In this document: one piece after another, positions 21,410-32,354 of the stretch | Layout: every line of letters begins with the position of its first letter | How positions within the stretch are numbered: position 1 is the stretch's first letter | Source of the DNA: Tenebrio molitor | Lineage: Eukaryota > Arthropoda > Insecta > Coleoptera > Tenebrionidae | DNA: 64,000 bases | Direction: 5' to 3' | Assembly: GCF_963966145.1 (NCBI RefSeq) | Contig: NC_091046.1 | Span: 44,330,001 to 44,394,000, forward strand | Program-made: the position numbers and the translations under genes | The notes under the pieces: generated by a model | Seen by the model: the letters and a program-made list of their open reading frames with translations, nothing else | What the model was told of the DNA's origin: nothing | Database searches by the model: none

Positions 21410-22324
21410 CTTTGTCTTAAGATTTTTGTCGTGAACGTAGAAAAATAACCCACAGCTTGTTATAAAAGAAAATGTCTTTAACTGGGTCAGCATTACGGTG
21501 AAAACATTGTACGAAGCATAACCTATGAGCGCGTAGATGTTGAAGATCAAGAAGCCAATGGTTGTCGAAATCCATAAAAGTAAATGTGCTGTCATGAGAT
21601 TCATTATGGACTTCGTGTTGGAGTTCATGGCAGCCATAAGAAAGACTTGCTTCTTCAAAACGTTGAAATCTCTAGTAAAACAGGTTTTATGCAGTGCTGT
21701 TTTCATGGCATCTAGTAAAGCTGCCTTTGTAAATATTCTGTGATAAGCCTCGAAAGTTATAAAACTTTCGAAGATAGTACCGACGAGCAATGCTATCTTG
21801 CGGGCGTTACTCCATGGTAAGTTGTCATATGCATTATCAGAAAAGAAATACAGTGCTTCAACCACAACAAACCATGCTGCTACCATTACACCTATAGTTC
21901 TTACAGTTATGAATTTCTTCACTTTATTTTCGTCGACAATAATATCAAGGCTGTAGAATTTTCTGTCTTCAAAAATATTCAACCAAGTAAGCATCTCTTG
22001 ATGCACGGTTTCCATTTTTGCAGCTGTAATAATCTCTAAGAAAATGTTGCTGATCAGAAATATCGCATCTCCTATTAAAACAAAACACAACGATTTCTTT
22101 GTCGCACACAACGTCTCCAAAACTGGTAGAAAACTGGCTGCAGGAATTAGCAAGCCAAGTGTTACTGATAAGTTGATAATCAGTGCAATTTTTGATATCT
22201 TGAACGTAGGTATAGGAGAAAAATTAGATCTTGAATGTTGGCAGAAACCCTTAATTTGATATAGAACCAGAAATGGGTCCAGGATTGAGCGAGACATGCA
22301 GACAAAACAATCTGCGGCGACCAT
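21410..22324 (-). CDS. Gustatory receptor alternative first exon, V clade
   Basis: 305 codons from MVAADCFVCMSRSILDPF (C6/C9/C28/H30). The ATG at 22324 is preferred over 22348 (MSTTLVIN-). This is the intact counterpart of the doubly frameshifted 13130 exon. AYDNLPWSNARKIALLV precedes TM4; it ends HDKNLKTK at AAG|GTGAGT. FYSLDIIVDENKVKKF marks the loop before TM3 and is shared only with its twin. Probably functional. Confidence 0.88.
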
Positions 22325-22440
22325 GTTTATGACTAGTGTGGTAGACACTGAATGGATGATCTAGAAATAATTGCAATTTCGATCGGATCTAAAGTAATTG
22401 AGTTTGCATCATTCAAATGACGCGTAATAAATTGCATAAC

Positions 22441-22527
22441 ATTAGGTCCAACTTGATTGATTAAGAAGATTAATAAAGCAAGCGAATAGTTATAAGTAAT
22501 GTCCCACAAGGAGCATGTTAGGGTCCC
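22441..22527 (-). promoter_or_regulatory. V-clade promoter boxes upstream of 22324 exon
   Basis: CAACTTGATTGATTAAGAAG with ATTAATAAA (22449-22477), then the GTCCC dyad GTCCCACAAG ... GTTAGGGTCCC at 22501-22527, 177-203 bp before the ATG. From 22528 to the donor at 22770 I see only AT-rich sequence. Confidence 0.5.
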
Positions 22528-22769
22528 TTCTTTTCACACGTTCCTTATTTTTGGGGTTATCCCAAGATGAAATGGGGACGACTATGTAGATGTAGATGAA
22601 TTACAAATACGAAATTATTAATTTCGTCTAAACCGTGCTTAATAACAAATTACAGCAATGTTTTGGAAATAGCACACTACTAATTTATTACATATTTGCA
22701 AGCAATGTAAAATAAAAAAGTGACAACAAACAAACATCGTTCCACTAGTAATACTCAAGATAAACTCAC

Positions 22770-23684
22770 CTTTCTTTTAAGGGTTTCGTCATGGACGCAG
22801 AAAAATAAAGAAAGTCCCAATGTCAAAAAACTTGTCTCTACTTGCATCAGCATTATGGTGATAAAATTGTACGAATCATGATCTATGAGTGCGTAAATAT
22901 TGAAGATTAAGAAAATAATGTTCGTCAAAATCCATACAATTAAAAGCACTGTGACCAGAGTCATTATCAATTTCGTGTTATTGTTAATGGCTGCAATAAG
23001 ATGGACTTGCTGCTTGAAAACCTTGACATTTCTATTCAAATAGGTTTTGCGTAGAGCTTTTTTCATGGCCTGAAGTACAACCCCCATAATTAATATGTTG
23101 TAGAACGCTTCGAAGAATATGAAACTTTGTAAACTAGAAGCGACGATGAGGGATATTTTGCGTGGATAACTCGACGGCAGATTGTCATAAGCATAATTAG
23201 AAAATAAATACGTCCCTATAGAGATCGCCCCACAAAATGTGATCATCATACCCCCACTTCTGGCTATCATAAATTTTCTTATTTTCTTCTCATCCATAAT
23301 ATCACCAAGACTGTAAAATTGTCGATTTTCGAAAATATTCAACCACAAAAGCAAGTTTTCATGGATGCTTTTTATTTTGACAGCAATAACAGTTTCCAAA
23401 ACAATGCTGCTGATTATGTATATCTGATTTCCCATTAAAATAAAACACAAAGATCTGTTCACTGTGCACACCATCTTCAGGGAATGTAAGTAACTGACTG
23501 CAGGGAACAGCATACTAAGTGCCACCAATATGTTCAAAATTACTGCGATTTTGGAAATTCTGAATGTAGGACTGGACGAAAAATTCGACTGCGAATGTTG
23601 GCAGAAACCCTTAATTTGATATAGAACAAGAAATTTGTCAAAGTAGGAGTGAGACAAGCAGACATAACAGTTGGCCGCGACCAT
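22770..23684 (-). CDS. Gustatory receptor alternative first exon, V clade
   Basis: 305 codons from MVAANCYVCLSHSYFDKF (C6/C9/C28/H30), the counterpart of the 14612 exon across the segmental duplication. YDNLPSSYPRKISLIV replaces the usual LPW, with Ser for Trp. It ends HDETLKRK at AAG|GTGAGT. TM5 (TKLIMTLVTVLLIVWILTNI) and TM6 are complete. The TGATTAATTA box lies about 120-150 bp upstream. Confidence 0.88.
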
Positions 23685-23762
23685 GATTGTATTTCAATAT
23701 AGTAACACTGAATTGGAGCTCTAGAACTAGCTGTTATTATGATATAATTGTAAGTACATGAG

Positions 23763-23832
23763 TTTTATATGTAAATGTACGAGTAATAAATTAGACGACC
23801 TATTATACCTGATTAATTAAAAAGATCAATAC
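23763..23832 (-). promoter_or_regulatory. V-clade promoter boxes upstream of 23684 exon
   Basis: GTTTTATATGTAAATG (weak forkhead-like box) at 23763, GAGTAATAAATTAGACG, then CCTGATTAATTAAAAAGATC-AATA at 23808-23832. This is one of the cleanest copies of the TGATTAATTA...GATCAATA box. Confidence 0.5.
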
Positions 23833-23989
23833 ATCAGTTCGATCGAATTAGAAGATGAGAAAATAATGGCTCACAACGCGCAGTTGTCGGACATACTTTC
23901 TTCTCCAAATTTTACTAATTTATTGAAGGTGGTCCCAGCGGCAAAAAACATTCAAATGATCATATGAACTGTTCTGAATTAGAAGAAAA

Positions 23990-24963
23990 AGGGGTTGGTT
24001 GTAATCTTCTAAATTCTATTAGAACGTAAATGTTGATAATCAGCGAGGCGATTATGGAGTCCCTTTCAAAGTCAGCTCTCCTATTTCCTTTGCAAGGATT
24101 GGAGAAGCATTGTTAGTGGGTCTGTTTTTCAAGGTTTGTGCAAACGTATCCATAATTATTTCCACCATTGTCTAGATCTAGAGTGATGTGCAACTGTGAA
24201 ATATACCAAATCCTTTACAGACATTTTCTGTTCCAGTGCTAGCGTAGGTAGTGTGTCCTAAGATATTCTGCGGAACAGCTCTCTTCCTCCAACTGGTCAT
24301 ACTGAGGTCGTAATCATCTCAATAATGTAAATCTCTTGCCTTTACTTTACTTGGAATCTGTTTTATGCCATACAAAGTTTGTATCTCCATGTTAAAGAGT
24401 TTTAAGAAAAACAGTGATTCTGTCTATCGTAACTATTATCTGATGGCTTAAGAGAATTGAGGGAAATGATTTGTCTCTTTCGTAGATTTGTGATGGATAG
24501 ATGAAATACGTAGCTCATAAAATTACTAAAAATGTAGATAATAATATGTTCACCAAAACAACACTACCCATTCACCCATTCACCCATTCACGATTGTTTC
24601 AAATTCGGACTGTCTAGGAAAATCTGACATTTCAGTTGGCAATATTGTGATTTGGCATAATAAATCTATTGTATGTAGGTTATAACTGAATTGCACTAAA
24701 TCAAGGCGATCTTCATTTACCGCCTTGACTAAATCAATTACGGAACTGATAAACGAAACGTCATATCACAGGACCTGACGCCAACCTAACAAAAAAATAT
24801 CTTGGTCTGCTGCGTGTTTAAAACAATCGTGAACGGCTAATACTTGAAATTCTGTAACAAGGTACTGGAGATGGCTATGAATTTCTTAAATGACGACAGG
24901 TTCTTTGAATTGGAAATGTCAAAGCGAAATTTCAGTAAACGCACCAAATAATTATTAAGTGGT
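23990..24963 (-). pseudogene. F-clade receptor exon, heavily decayed
   Basis: Matches the F exon at 40947 in scattered order. 24001-24060 is the TM6/TM5 loop (TTCTATTAGAACGTAAATG), 24060-24170 the YPIF loop, and 24190-24240 the TM4 entry. 24900-24963 is the N-terminus (GAAATTTCAGTAAACGCACC). The donor is not recognisable and the frame is destroyed. It is interrupted by a MITE at 24586-24835. Confidence 0.65.
24586..24835. mobile_element. MITE inside the decayed F exon
   Basis: TTCACGATTGTTT at 24588-24600 and its complement at 24821-24833 bound about 250 bp. An internal hairpin (TCAAGGCGATC ... ACCGCCTTGA) is also present. Directly repeated CACCCATT units precede the left end. Confidence 0.55.
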
Positions 24964-25133
24964 TATTATTAATTATAATTAATGAATGGCTGGCCCAAAA
25001 GCAATAGTTTCTGGCCCAGCATTCTTGTGGAAATATATAATAAGCATATTAACTTATTATTTATTTACAAGTAATGCAAAACAAAATAGCAAGCAGATAA
25101 AATTTGAACAGTTATGGATACAAATCAACTCAC

Positions 25134-25236
25134 CTTTCTCTTAAGGTTTTCGTCATGGATGTACAAAAATGTTGTACATGCCAATATGCAATAAAGAGCC
25201 TTCCCATTCGTTACAGTTATAGTCAAAACATTGTAC
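25134..25236 (-). pseudogene. V-clade receptor exon, 3' fragment only
   Basis: A normal AAG|GTGAGT donor and about 34 codons of TM6/loop sequence, matching the fragment at 29111. Homology then stops at 25236 in unrelated DNA. A donor without an exon start would be silent. Confidence 0.65.
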
Positions 25237-25238
25237 TT

Positions 25239-25814
25239 TAACCTCCTTGGTTTTTACCAAGTTTTTACTCTGCAAACTAAGTGGTGCGTTCACAATCGAC
25301 TCTTCAAGGCCAACTTACAATTTAAAATTTAAAAAAATACTCGATATAACACTTTCAAAGCGTAAGAATTTAAGAACTGAAAATTCAAAATAAAAAATCC
25401 ATTTAGTTAAATGTACTCGTATATGTCGTAATTAGTATTATTCACGAGAATTAATATTAAATTGACGATCAAAGTTAAAATCTATGATCTACCAGAGGGG
25501 AAGTATATATATATATATATATATTTACAAAAGTTCTTTGCAAAGGAAGGCTTTCCCTTATCGTAGATTCTAAAGAAATCCCAATTGCTTGTGTAATTGT
25601 TTAACTATTCGCCCCCATACCTAATTAGGTAAAATAGAATTATGTATTATTATAACTAATGAACGGCTGACTCACAAATATTAACTTGTGACCGAACATT
25701 GCTTCGGAAATGTGGATATTAAATTAATTGTTTATTTAAACAAGCAATGCAAAACATAATTTTCATCAAATAAAATTTCAATAAAATATAAATATAATAT
25801 CAATATAAACTCAC
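25239..25814 (-). pseudogene. K-clade relic, MITE fragment and orphan promoter
   Basis: 25280-25372 is a fragment of the 16.5-kb MITE family. 25430-25500 matches K-exon TM5 (ATTAAATTGACGATCAAAGT), followed by a (TA)n run at 25506-25523 and TTTCCCTTATCGTAGATTCT. 25612-25700 (TTCGCCCCCATACC ... CTAATGAACGGCTGAC) is the K-type promoter. No ORF remains. Confidence 0.5.
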
Positions 25815-26058
25815 CTTCTTCTCAAGGTTTTCGTCATGGAGGTACAAAAATGACGTACATCCCATTATGAAAAAAAATGTCTTTCCATGCGTCACCATTA
25901 CGGTCAAAAAATTGTACGAAGCATAATCTGTGAGTGCGTGAACGTTGAAGATTAAGAAAATAATGGTCGTCAAAATCCATACAATTAAAAGCACTGTGCT
26001 TAAATTCATTATCAATTTTGTACAGTCGTTAACGGCAGCAATAAGATGGACTTGCTTC

Positions 26059-26100
<42 letters not shown>

Positions 26101-26307
26101 GCTTTTATTAACCCAAGAACAAAACTGTCCACAAAGGGTAACAAATAATAAATAATGTATATGTATATTCATAGGCATATTTCTGAATGTAGGACTGGAC
26201 GAAAAATTAAACTGAGAATGTTGACAAAAGCCTTTAATTTGAGATTGAACAAGAAATTTGTCAAAGTAGGAGCGAGACAAACACACAAGACAATTGGCCC
26301 CGACCAT
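25815..26307 (-). pseudogene. V-clade receptor exon disrupted by a LINE-tail insertion
   Basis: The N-terminus MVGANCLVCLSRSYFDKF to SSPTFR (26307-26185) and the C-terminus KKQVHLIAAVNDCTKL to HDENLEKK|GTGAGT (26060-25815) are both good V-clade sequence. About 420 bp coding TM1-TM4 are replaced by 26061-26183. Sister exons start at 28360 and 30987. Confidence 0.8.
26061..26183 (-). mobile_element. 5'-truncated LINE tail with (ATT)n
   Basis: On the minus strand the insert reads ...GGGTTAATAAAAGC and then about 13 ATT units (plus-strand AAT run 26061-26100). An AATAAA signal just before a simple 3' repeat tail is typical of I/Jockey/R1-like LINE 3' ends. It is too short to assign to a family. 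Confidence 0.5.
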
Positions 26308-26340
26308 GCTTGCACTCAAGTGTTGTAATATTGAATACCT

Positions 26341-26453
26341 AGGTATTCTAGAACTAGTTGTTATTGTTATCCAACTATAAGAATATGAGTTTTATGTAAA
26401 CATATGCGCCTAATAAATTGGACGCCACATTACCTCATTAATCAAAAAGATCG
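26341..26453 (-). promoter_or_regulatory. V-clade promoter upstream of the disrupted 26307 exon
   Basis: ATTCTAGAACTAGTTGTTAT, then TTTTATGTAAACATATG (GTAAACA at 26396-26402, 89-95 bp from the ATG), CCTAATAAATTGG, and TTACCTCATTAATCAAAAAG at 26430-26449. All four boxes are in canonical order and spacing although the exon is dead. Confidence 0.5.
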
Positions 26454-27170
26454 AATTGTTTTATCTGTTGAGCACCCCACGGTTCACCAGTAGTGCGTTT
26501 TTTGAGCCCAAATAATAATTTATTCACAGTGTGGACTTTTACGTCATCCGGAATATTTTATGGTACGCCTAAAAGATTTGACACAAGTGAGAAGAAGTAA
26601 GGATTTACATTGTCGAGAATCCGAATACAAGAACAAAAATACTCGGTCCAGGAAAAAATCAACACAAATATCAAATTTAGAATCAATTGAAAATCTTTAA
26701 ATGAGGCTTAGCGAATTAGAAAAGGTAACATAATACGTAAAGCAGTTTCAAAATAGAACCACAATAGTTATTTTCATATACATATATGTATGAGTAGCGC
26801 TGTTAGATTAAATTCAGCACGAGGCGTCAGCCGAGTGATGCAAAACAGGCCGAATACGTGAAAACTGACAGCGCACGTATATTGAATAACGTTTTTCGTG
26901 TTCGTTTGAGCACAGTCTTAAAAAAGTTTTTTATTTACACGATTTAAATTGAATGCAACAAAGAAATGCAGCTGATCTATATTCACAGTTTCAAATAACT
27001 TACTGAAATTGTGAATTGTTTATGCAATCATGAATATCCAAATTATTATACATATGTATAAGATATGACATTTTCAAAAAGTATGAATTTAAGAACTCAA
27101 AAATCAACATAAAAATTTTTCAACAGAAAATATGTAATCATAAATCCAAACGGTTTGGCCACTCTGTATA
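26454..27170. other. Non-coding interval, tandem-duplicated flank plus CpG-rich patch
   Basis: 26500-26760 is repeated at 28550-28790 (GTGGACTTTTACG, TTTACATTGTCGAGAATCCG and following). A CpG-richer patch at 26810-26900 (AGCACGAGGCGTCAGCCGAG) looks like transposon debris. No gene seen. Confidence 0.4.
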
Positions 27171-27372
27171 AGCATCGTTATGGTGGTGATGTATTTAATT
27201 TGAAGCATTTTTAAAATGTATATCTCGTAGTTAATATGATTCACAAGAATATAAATACTTAATATTAAATTGACTATCAAAGTTAAAAAATCTATAATCC
27301 ACGAGACAGAAAGTATTTACCTAAGTTTTTTGCAAAAGAAGACGTTCCCTTATCGTAGATTCCAGATGATTT
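27171..27372 (-). pseudogene. K-clade receptor exon relic
   Basis: The plus strand (TTCACAAGAATATAAATACT, ATTAAATTGACTATCAAAG, ATCCACGAGACAGAAAG) is the TM6-TM5 part of a K exon, ending in CTTATCGTAGATTCCAG. It has no donor or N-terminus and sits between two V exons. Confidence 0.5.
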
Positions 27373-27445
27373 AAAAAAGCAATGTAAAACAAAATTCTCA
27401 CCTATAAAACTTCAATAATAGGAGTAGTAATAAAGATAAACTCAC

Positions 27446-28360
27446 CTTTCTCTTAAGGTTTTCGTCATGGATGTAGAAAAATGACGTCCATGCCACTATG
27501 AAAAGAAATGTCTTTTGATGCGTTATCATTATGGTCAAAAAATTGTACGATGCATAATCTGTGAGTGCGTAAATGTTGAAGATCAGTAAAATGATCGCCA
27601 TCAAAATCCATACAATTAAAAGCACTGTTGTTAGATTCGTTATCAATTTCGTGCAATCGCTAATGGCAACAATAAGATGGATCTGCTTCTTGAAAACGTT
27701 GAAATTTTTATTAAAACAAGTTTTACGTAGAGCTGTTTTTATGGCCTCAAGTAGAGCTCCCATGATAAATATTTTGTGGAAAGCCTCCATAAATATGAAA
27801 CTTTGAGTGATCGAAACGACCATCAGCGATATTTTTCGTGCGTAACTCCATGACAGATTGTCATAACCATGATTAGAAAATAAATATATTTTTGTCATAA
27901 TGGTACCAAAAAGTGTCACCAATATAGCCACACTTCTCCCTGTCACAAATTTCCTCAGTTTTTGCTCGCCGACAATATCACCAAGGCAGTAAATTTTTCG
28001 ATTTTCGAAGATATTCAACCACGAAAGTATGTCTTGATGGATGGTTTCTACTTTGACAGCTATAACAGTCTGCAAAATGATGCCGCTGATTACATATATC
28101 TGATCTCCCATTAAAATCAAACATAACGATCTACTCGCTGGGCACACCATCTTCAGAGATTGTAAGTAACTGGCTGCAGGGAACAGCATACTAAGTGCCA
28201 CCAATATGTTCAAAATTACCGCGATTTTGGAAACTCTGAACGTGGGACTGAGCGAAAAATTGGATTGAGAATGTTGACAAAAGCCTTTAATTTCATGTAG
28301 AACAAGAAATTTGTCGAAGTAGGAGCGAGACAAGCACACAAGACAGTCGGCCCCGGCCAT
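27446..28360 (-). CDS. Gustatory receptor alternative first exon, V clade
   Basis: 305 codons from MAGADCLVCLSRSYFDKF (C6/C9/C28/H30), the only intact start with MAGAD. KGFCQHS, GYDNLSWSYARKIS before TM4, and HDENLKRK at AAG|GTGAGT. Sister copies at 26307, 29454 and 30987 are all broken, so this is the surviving member of a local tandem expansion with about 2-kb period. TM5/TM6 are intact. Confidence 0.88.
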
Positions 28361-28450
28361 GTTTGGATTCTAGTGTTGTAACACTGAATACCTATTGTAG
28401 AACTAGTTGCAGTTGTTATTGTTATCCAACTATAAGAATATGAGTTTTAT

Positions 28451-28515
28451 GTAAACATAATAATATGCGCCTAATAAATTGGACGCCATATTACCTCATT
28501 AATCAAAAAGATCGA
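28451..28515 (-). promoter_or_regulatory. V-clade promoter boxes upstream of 28360 exon
   Basis: GTAAACA at 28451-28457 (91-97 bp from the ATG), then CCTAATAAATTGG, then TTACCTCATTAATCAAAAAG with GATCGAAC at 28491-28517. Confidence 0.5.
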
Positions 28516-28787
28516 ACAGTCGAATTGTTTTATAAGTGAGTGCCTTTTTTCTGCTTCAAGTAATTTATTGAAAGTGTGGACTTTTACGCCATCAGGAATA
28601 TTTTATGGTGCGCGTAAAAGATTTGACGCAAGTGACAAGAAGTAATGATTTACATTGTCGAGAATCCGAAAACAAAACAAAAATACTCGGTCCCGGAAAA
28701 AATCTACATAAATATCAAATTTAGAATCAATTGAAACTCTTGAAATGAGGTTTAGCGAACCAGAAAAGGTAACATAATAGGTAATAT

Positions 28788-28905
28788 CAACTAGCAAAAA
28801 AAACTGGTACAGTATGTTACTATAGACACTTCCAAAACTCACATTTTTGATTGAGTTTTGGAAGTGTCTAAAGCAACACCAAGTACCAGTTTTTTTTTGC
28901 TAGTC
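28788..28905. repeat. Two-stem hairpin element
   Basis: The outer arms ACTAGCAAAAAAAACTGGTAC / GTACCAGTTTTTTTTTGCTAGT (one-base length difference) enclose inner arms TAGACACTTCCAAAACTCA / complement at 28823-28841 and 28852-28870. A compact foldback MITE of about 115 bp. Confidence 0.7.
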
Positions 28906-29110
28906 GATAGTACATAAAGCAGTTTCAAAATAGAAGCATAATAGTTATTTTTATATACAGACAGGGTGATTTATAATAGGTGTAAATCAATGAACAGCTG
29001 ACCCAAAAGCAATATAATAAGTGTCTTAACTTATTATTTATTTACAAGCAATGCAAAACAAAATAGCAAGCAGATAAAATTTGAACAGTTACGGATACAG
29101 ATCAACTCAC

Positions 29111-29454
29111 CTTTCTCTTAAGGTTTTCGTCATGGAAATACAAAAATGATCTAGATGCCAATATTAAATAAATCGCCTTTACATTCGTTACAATTGTAGT
29201 CAAAACATTGTACGAAGTAGAATCTGTGACTGCGTAAATGTTGAAGATTAAGAAAGTAGTGCAGGCCAAAATCCACACAATTAAAAGCACTGTGACTAGA
29301 TTCATGATCAATTTCGTGCAATCGTTAATGGCAGCAACAAGATGGACTTGCTTCTTGAAAACGTTGAAATCTCTATTCAAATAGGCCTTGCGGAGAGCAG
29401 AAATCTGTCAAAGTAGGAGCGAGTCAAGCAGACAAGACAGTTGGCCCCGAACAT
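29111..29454 (-). pseudogene. V-clade receptor exon with ~570-bp internal deletion
   Basis: It starts MFGANCLVCLTRSYFDRFL at 29454, then at about 29398 jumps to KAYLNRDFNVFKKQVHL and continues to HDENLKRK|GTGAGT. 344 bp remain of 915. The join is out of frame and meets a stop within a few codons. TM1-TM4 are gone. Confidence 0.85.
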
Positions 29455-29538
29455 GTTTGCATTCAAGTGTTGTAATATTGACTACATGTTCTAGAAGTAG
29501 TTGTTATTGTGGTCTAATTATAAGCATATGGGTTTAAT

Positions 29539-29602
29539 GTAAACATATGAGCCTAATAAATTAGGCGTCACATTATCTCATTAATCAAAAAGATGGAAGA
29601 GT
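29539..29602 (-). promoter_or_regulatory. V-clade promoter upstream of deleted exon 29454
   Basis: GTAAACA at 29539-29545 (85-91 bp from the ATG), CCTAATAAATTAGG, TTATCTCATTAATCAAAAAG at 29573-29592. Spacing is canonical although the exon is dead. Confidence 0.45.
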
Positions 29603-29810
29603 CGAATTGTTTTATAATTTGAGCACCACCCGGCTCATCCATATTGCATTTTTAGAGCTTCAAATAATATAATAATAATAATAAATTTAGAATCAATTCA
29701 AATCTTAAAATGAGGTTTAGCGAAGCAGAAAATATAACATGATACGTAAATCAGTTTCAAAATAGAACCACAAAAGACACGATTTCCTGTATTTTTTGAG
29801 GAGAGAGGAA

Positions 29811-30150
29811 GTATAGTCTGTTTTTTAATGAAAGAACCACAACCTGTTGATTTAGGTTTGCAATAATAAAATTTTACTAAATTTAGGGAATTTAATATCT
29901 ATTGGCTACTTCTGCCAACGCCTGTCATTTTTAATGCCCTTGAAACTTCGCAAACTCGCATTTAAAATTCGAAATGCCTCGCAAAGTGAGACATTTATTA
30001 AACTTTCAAATTGGTTGTTCTCTACATAACCTCAATTTTTATATTACAAAATTTTGCACCCTAGATCAAAAGTGTACAATGTTGCTAGCTCTATTTTGGG
30101 TGTAAATTGTGGTGTTGGTGGTTCTTTGATAAAAAAAAAACAGACTATAT
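29811..30150. mobile_element. MITE, ~340 bp
   Basis: ATAGTCTGTTTTTTAATGAA with AGAACCAC at the left end is inverted at the right end as GTGGTTCTTTGATAAA with ACAGACTAT (30117-30149). The interior is non-coding. Confidence 0.65.
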
Positions 30151-30210
30151 TTACCTAAGTTCTTTGCAACAGAAGACTTTCCCTTATCGTAGATTCTAAA
30201 GGAAAGATTA
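30151..30210 (-). pseudogene. Small K-clade relic
   Basis: ATTTACCTAAGTTCTTTGCA ... CTTTCCCTTATCGTAGATTC matches the tail of the K relics at 15.05, 25.54 and 27.32 kb. Its left part was replaced by the MITE. Confidence 0.4.
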
Positions 30211-30280
30211 TTTAAACAAGCAATGTAAAACAAAATTCTCACCTGTAAAACTTCAATAATAGTAATAAAGATAAACTCAC

Positions 30281-30987
30281 CTTTCTCTTAAGGTTTTCGT
30301 CATGGATGTACAAAAATGGTGTGCATGCCACTATGAAAAGAAATGTCTTTTGATGCGTTATCATTCTGGTCAAAAAATTGTATGACGCATAATCTGTGAG
30401 TGCGTAAATGTTGAAGATCAGTAAAATGATCGCCATCAAAATCCATACAATTAAAAGCACTGTGGTGCGTAACTCCATGACAGATTGTCATAACCATGAT
30501 TTGAAAATAAATATATCTGTGTCATGATGATACCAAAAAGTGTCACCAGCATAGCCACACTTTTCCCTATCACAAATTTCCTCAGCTTTTGCTGGTCGAC
30601 AATATCACCAAGGTTGTAAACTTTTCGATTTTCGAAAATAGTCAACCACGAAAGCATGTCTTGACGGATGGTTTCTACTTTGACAGTTATAATAGTCTCC
30701 AAAATGATACCGCTGATTACATATATCTGATCTCCCATTAAAATGAAACATAATGATCTCCTCGCTGGGCACACCATCTTCAGAGATTGTAAGTAACTGG
30801 CTGCAGGGAACAGCATACTAAGTGCCACCAATATGTTAAAAATTACTGCGATTTTGGAGACTCTGAATGTGGGACTGAGCGAAAAATTAGATTGCGAATG
30901 TTGGCACAAGCCCTTAATTTGATAAAAAAAAAGAAATTTGTCAAAGTAGGAGCGAGACAAGCACACAAAACAATTGGCTCCGGACAT
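30281..30987 (-). pseudogene. V-clade receptor exon with 208-bp deletion
   Basis: Good sequence from MSGANCFVCLSRSYFDKF (ATG 30987) to GYDNLSWSYA. At about 30465 it joins out of frame to TTVLLIVWILMAIILLIF and runs to HDENLKRK|GTGAGT. 707 bp remain of 915, so the TM4-TM5 region is missing. The remaining sequence is close to the intact 28360 exon, implying a recent loss. Confidence 0.85.
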
Positions 30988-31071
30988 GTTTGTACTCAAG
31001 TATCGTAATAATGAATACCTGTTTGACAACTAGTTGTTATTGTGATCCAATTATAAGCATATGAGTTCTAT

Positions 31072-31131
31072 ATAAACATGTGCGCCTAATAAATTGGACG
31101 AATATTACCTAATTAATCAAAAAGATCGAAT
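31072..31131 (-). promoter_or_regulatory. V-clade promoter upstream of 30987 exon
   Basis: ATAAACA at 31072-31078 (forkhead-like box, one mismatch, 85-91 bp from the ATG), CCTAATAAATTGG, and TTACCTAATTAATCAAAAAG at 31105-31124. Confidence 0.45.
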
Positions 31132-31184
31132 TGTCGAATTGCTTTATAAAATGAGAAAATAATGCACCACAACGCTCACCTTCC

Positions 31185-31265
31185 TCATGTCAGGTTCTTG
31201 GAATTGCAAACATTGGTCGGAAAATGTCAGATCGTGATTTCAGTAAATTAACCAAACAATTGCTA
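31185..31265 (-). pseudogene. F-clade N-terminal relic
   Basis: CAGGTTCTTGGAATTG ... GTCAGATCGTGATTTCAGTA ... ACCAAACAATTGC corresponds to the GTCQ-to-N-terminus segment of MFAS exons (compare 8710-8800), with multiple indels. A trace of an ancestral F exon upstream of a V exon. Confidence 0.45.
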
Positions 31266-31408
31266 TTATGTAATTACAATTAATGAACATTTGCTCACAG
31301 GATTGTTTTCTAAATATGGATAATAAACTCATTTAGTCATTACTTATTGATGAGTTATGCAATAACAAACAGATAAAATTTAAACAATTATAATAAAATT
31401 AAACTCAC

Positions 31409-32323
31409 CTTTTTCTTAAGTTTGTCGTCATGGATGTGGAAAAATAACGTACATGCCATGACAAAAAAAAATGCCTTTTCCTGCGTCACCATTATGGTTA
31501 AAAAATCGTAAGAAACATAATCTGTGAGTGCGTAAATGTTGAAGATCAAGAAAATAATAGTTGTCAAAATCCATAAAATTAAAAGCATGGACGTTACATT
31601 CATTATCAATTTCGTGCAATAGTTAATGGTAGCAAGAAGATGGATTAGCTTCCTGAAAACATTAAAATCTTTATTAAAATGGATTTGATGTAAAGCCGTT
31701 TTCATGGCGTCGAGTAAAGCTCCCATAATAAATATCTTGTGGAAAGCCTCCAAAAATACGCAACCTTCAATGATAGAAGCGACGATCACGGATATCTTTC
31801 GTGTATTACTCTGCGGGAGATTATCATAAGCATGATTAGAAAATAAATATATTCCTGAGAGGGTGCCACCAAATAATGTCACCATGATAGCCACATTTCT
31901 TGCTATCACAAATTTCCTTAATTTTGCCTTGTCAACAATATCACCAAGATTGTAAAATCTTCGGTGCTCGAAAATTGTCAACCACGTAAGCATGTCTTGA
32001 CGGATTGTTTCTATTTTTATAGCTATAACGGTCTCCAAAATAATGCTGCTGATCAGATATACCTGATCTCCGATTAACAGCAAACATAATGATCTGTTCG
32101 TTGGGCACACCATCTTCAGAGATTGTAAGTAACTGGCTGCAGGGTACAGCAAACTAAGTGTCACCAATAAGTTAAAAACTACAGCGATTTTGGAAACTCT
32201 GAAGGTGGGACTGGACGAAAAATTAGACTGCGAATGTTGACAGAAGCCTCTAATTGGATATAGAACAAGAAATTTGTCAAAGTAGAAGCGTGATAAGCAG
32301 ACAAAACAGTTGGCTGCGACCAT
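31409..32323 (-). CDS. Gustatory receptor alternative first exon, V clade
   Basis: 305 codons from MVAANCFVCLSRFYFDKF (C6/C9/C28/H30; RGFCQHS instead of KGFCQHS). FYNLGDIVDKAKLRKF precedes TM3, AYDNLPQSNTRKIS precedes TM4, and it ends HDDKLKKK at AAG|GTGAGT. It is the intact relative of the fragment at 17266 (shared YVSYDFLTIMVTQEKAFFF). Uninterrupted. Canonical promoter boxes lie upstream. Confidence 0.88.
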
Positions 32324-32354
32324 GTTTGCACTCAGTGTTGTAGTATTGAGTACA

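Noticed and set aside
24586..24600. CACCCATTCACCCATTCACC run as a possible CRISPR or satellite array
   Set aside because: Only three short units, next to a MITE end, in a eukaryotic genome. No spacers.
26059..26319. Minus-strand frame with a poly-Tyr tail
   Set aside because: The Tyr run is translation of the (AAT)n simple repeat at the end of a LINE-tail insert, not a real protein end.
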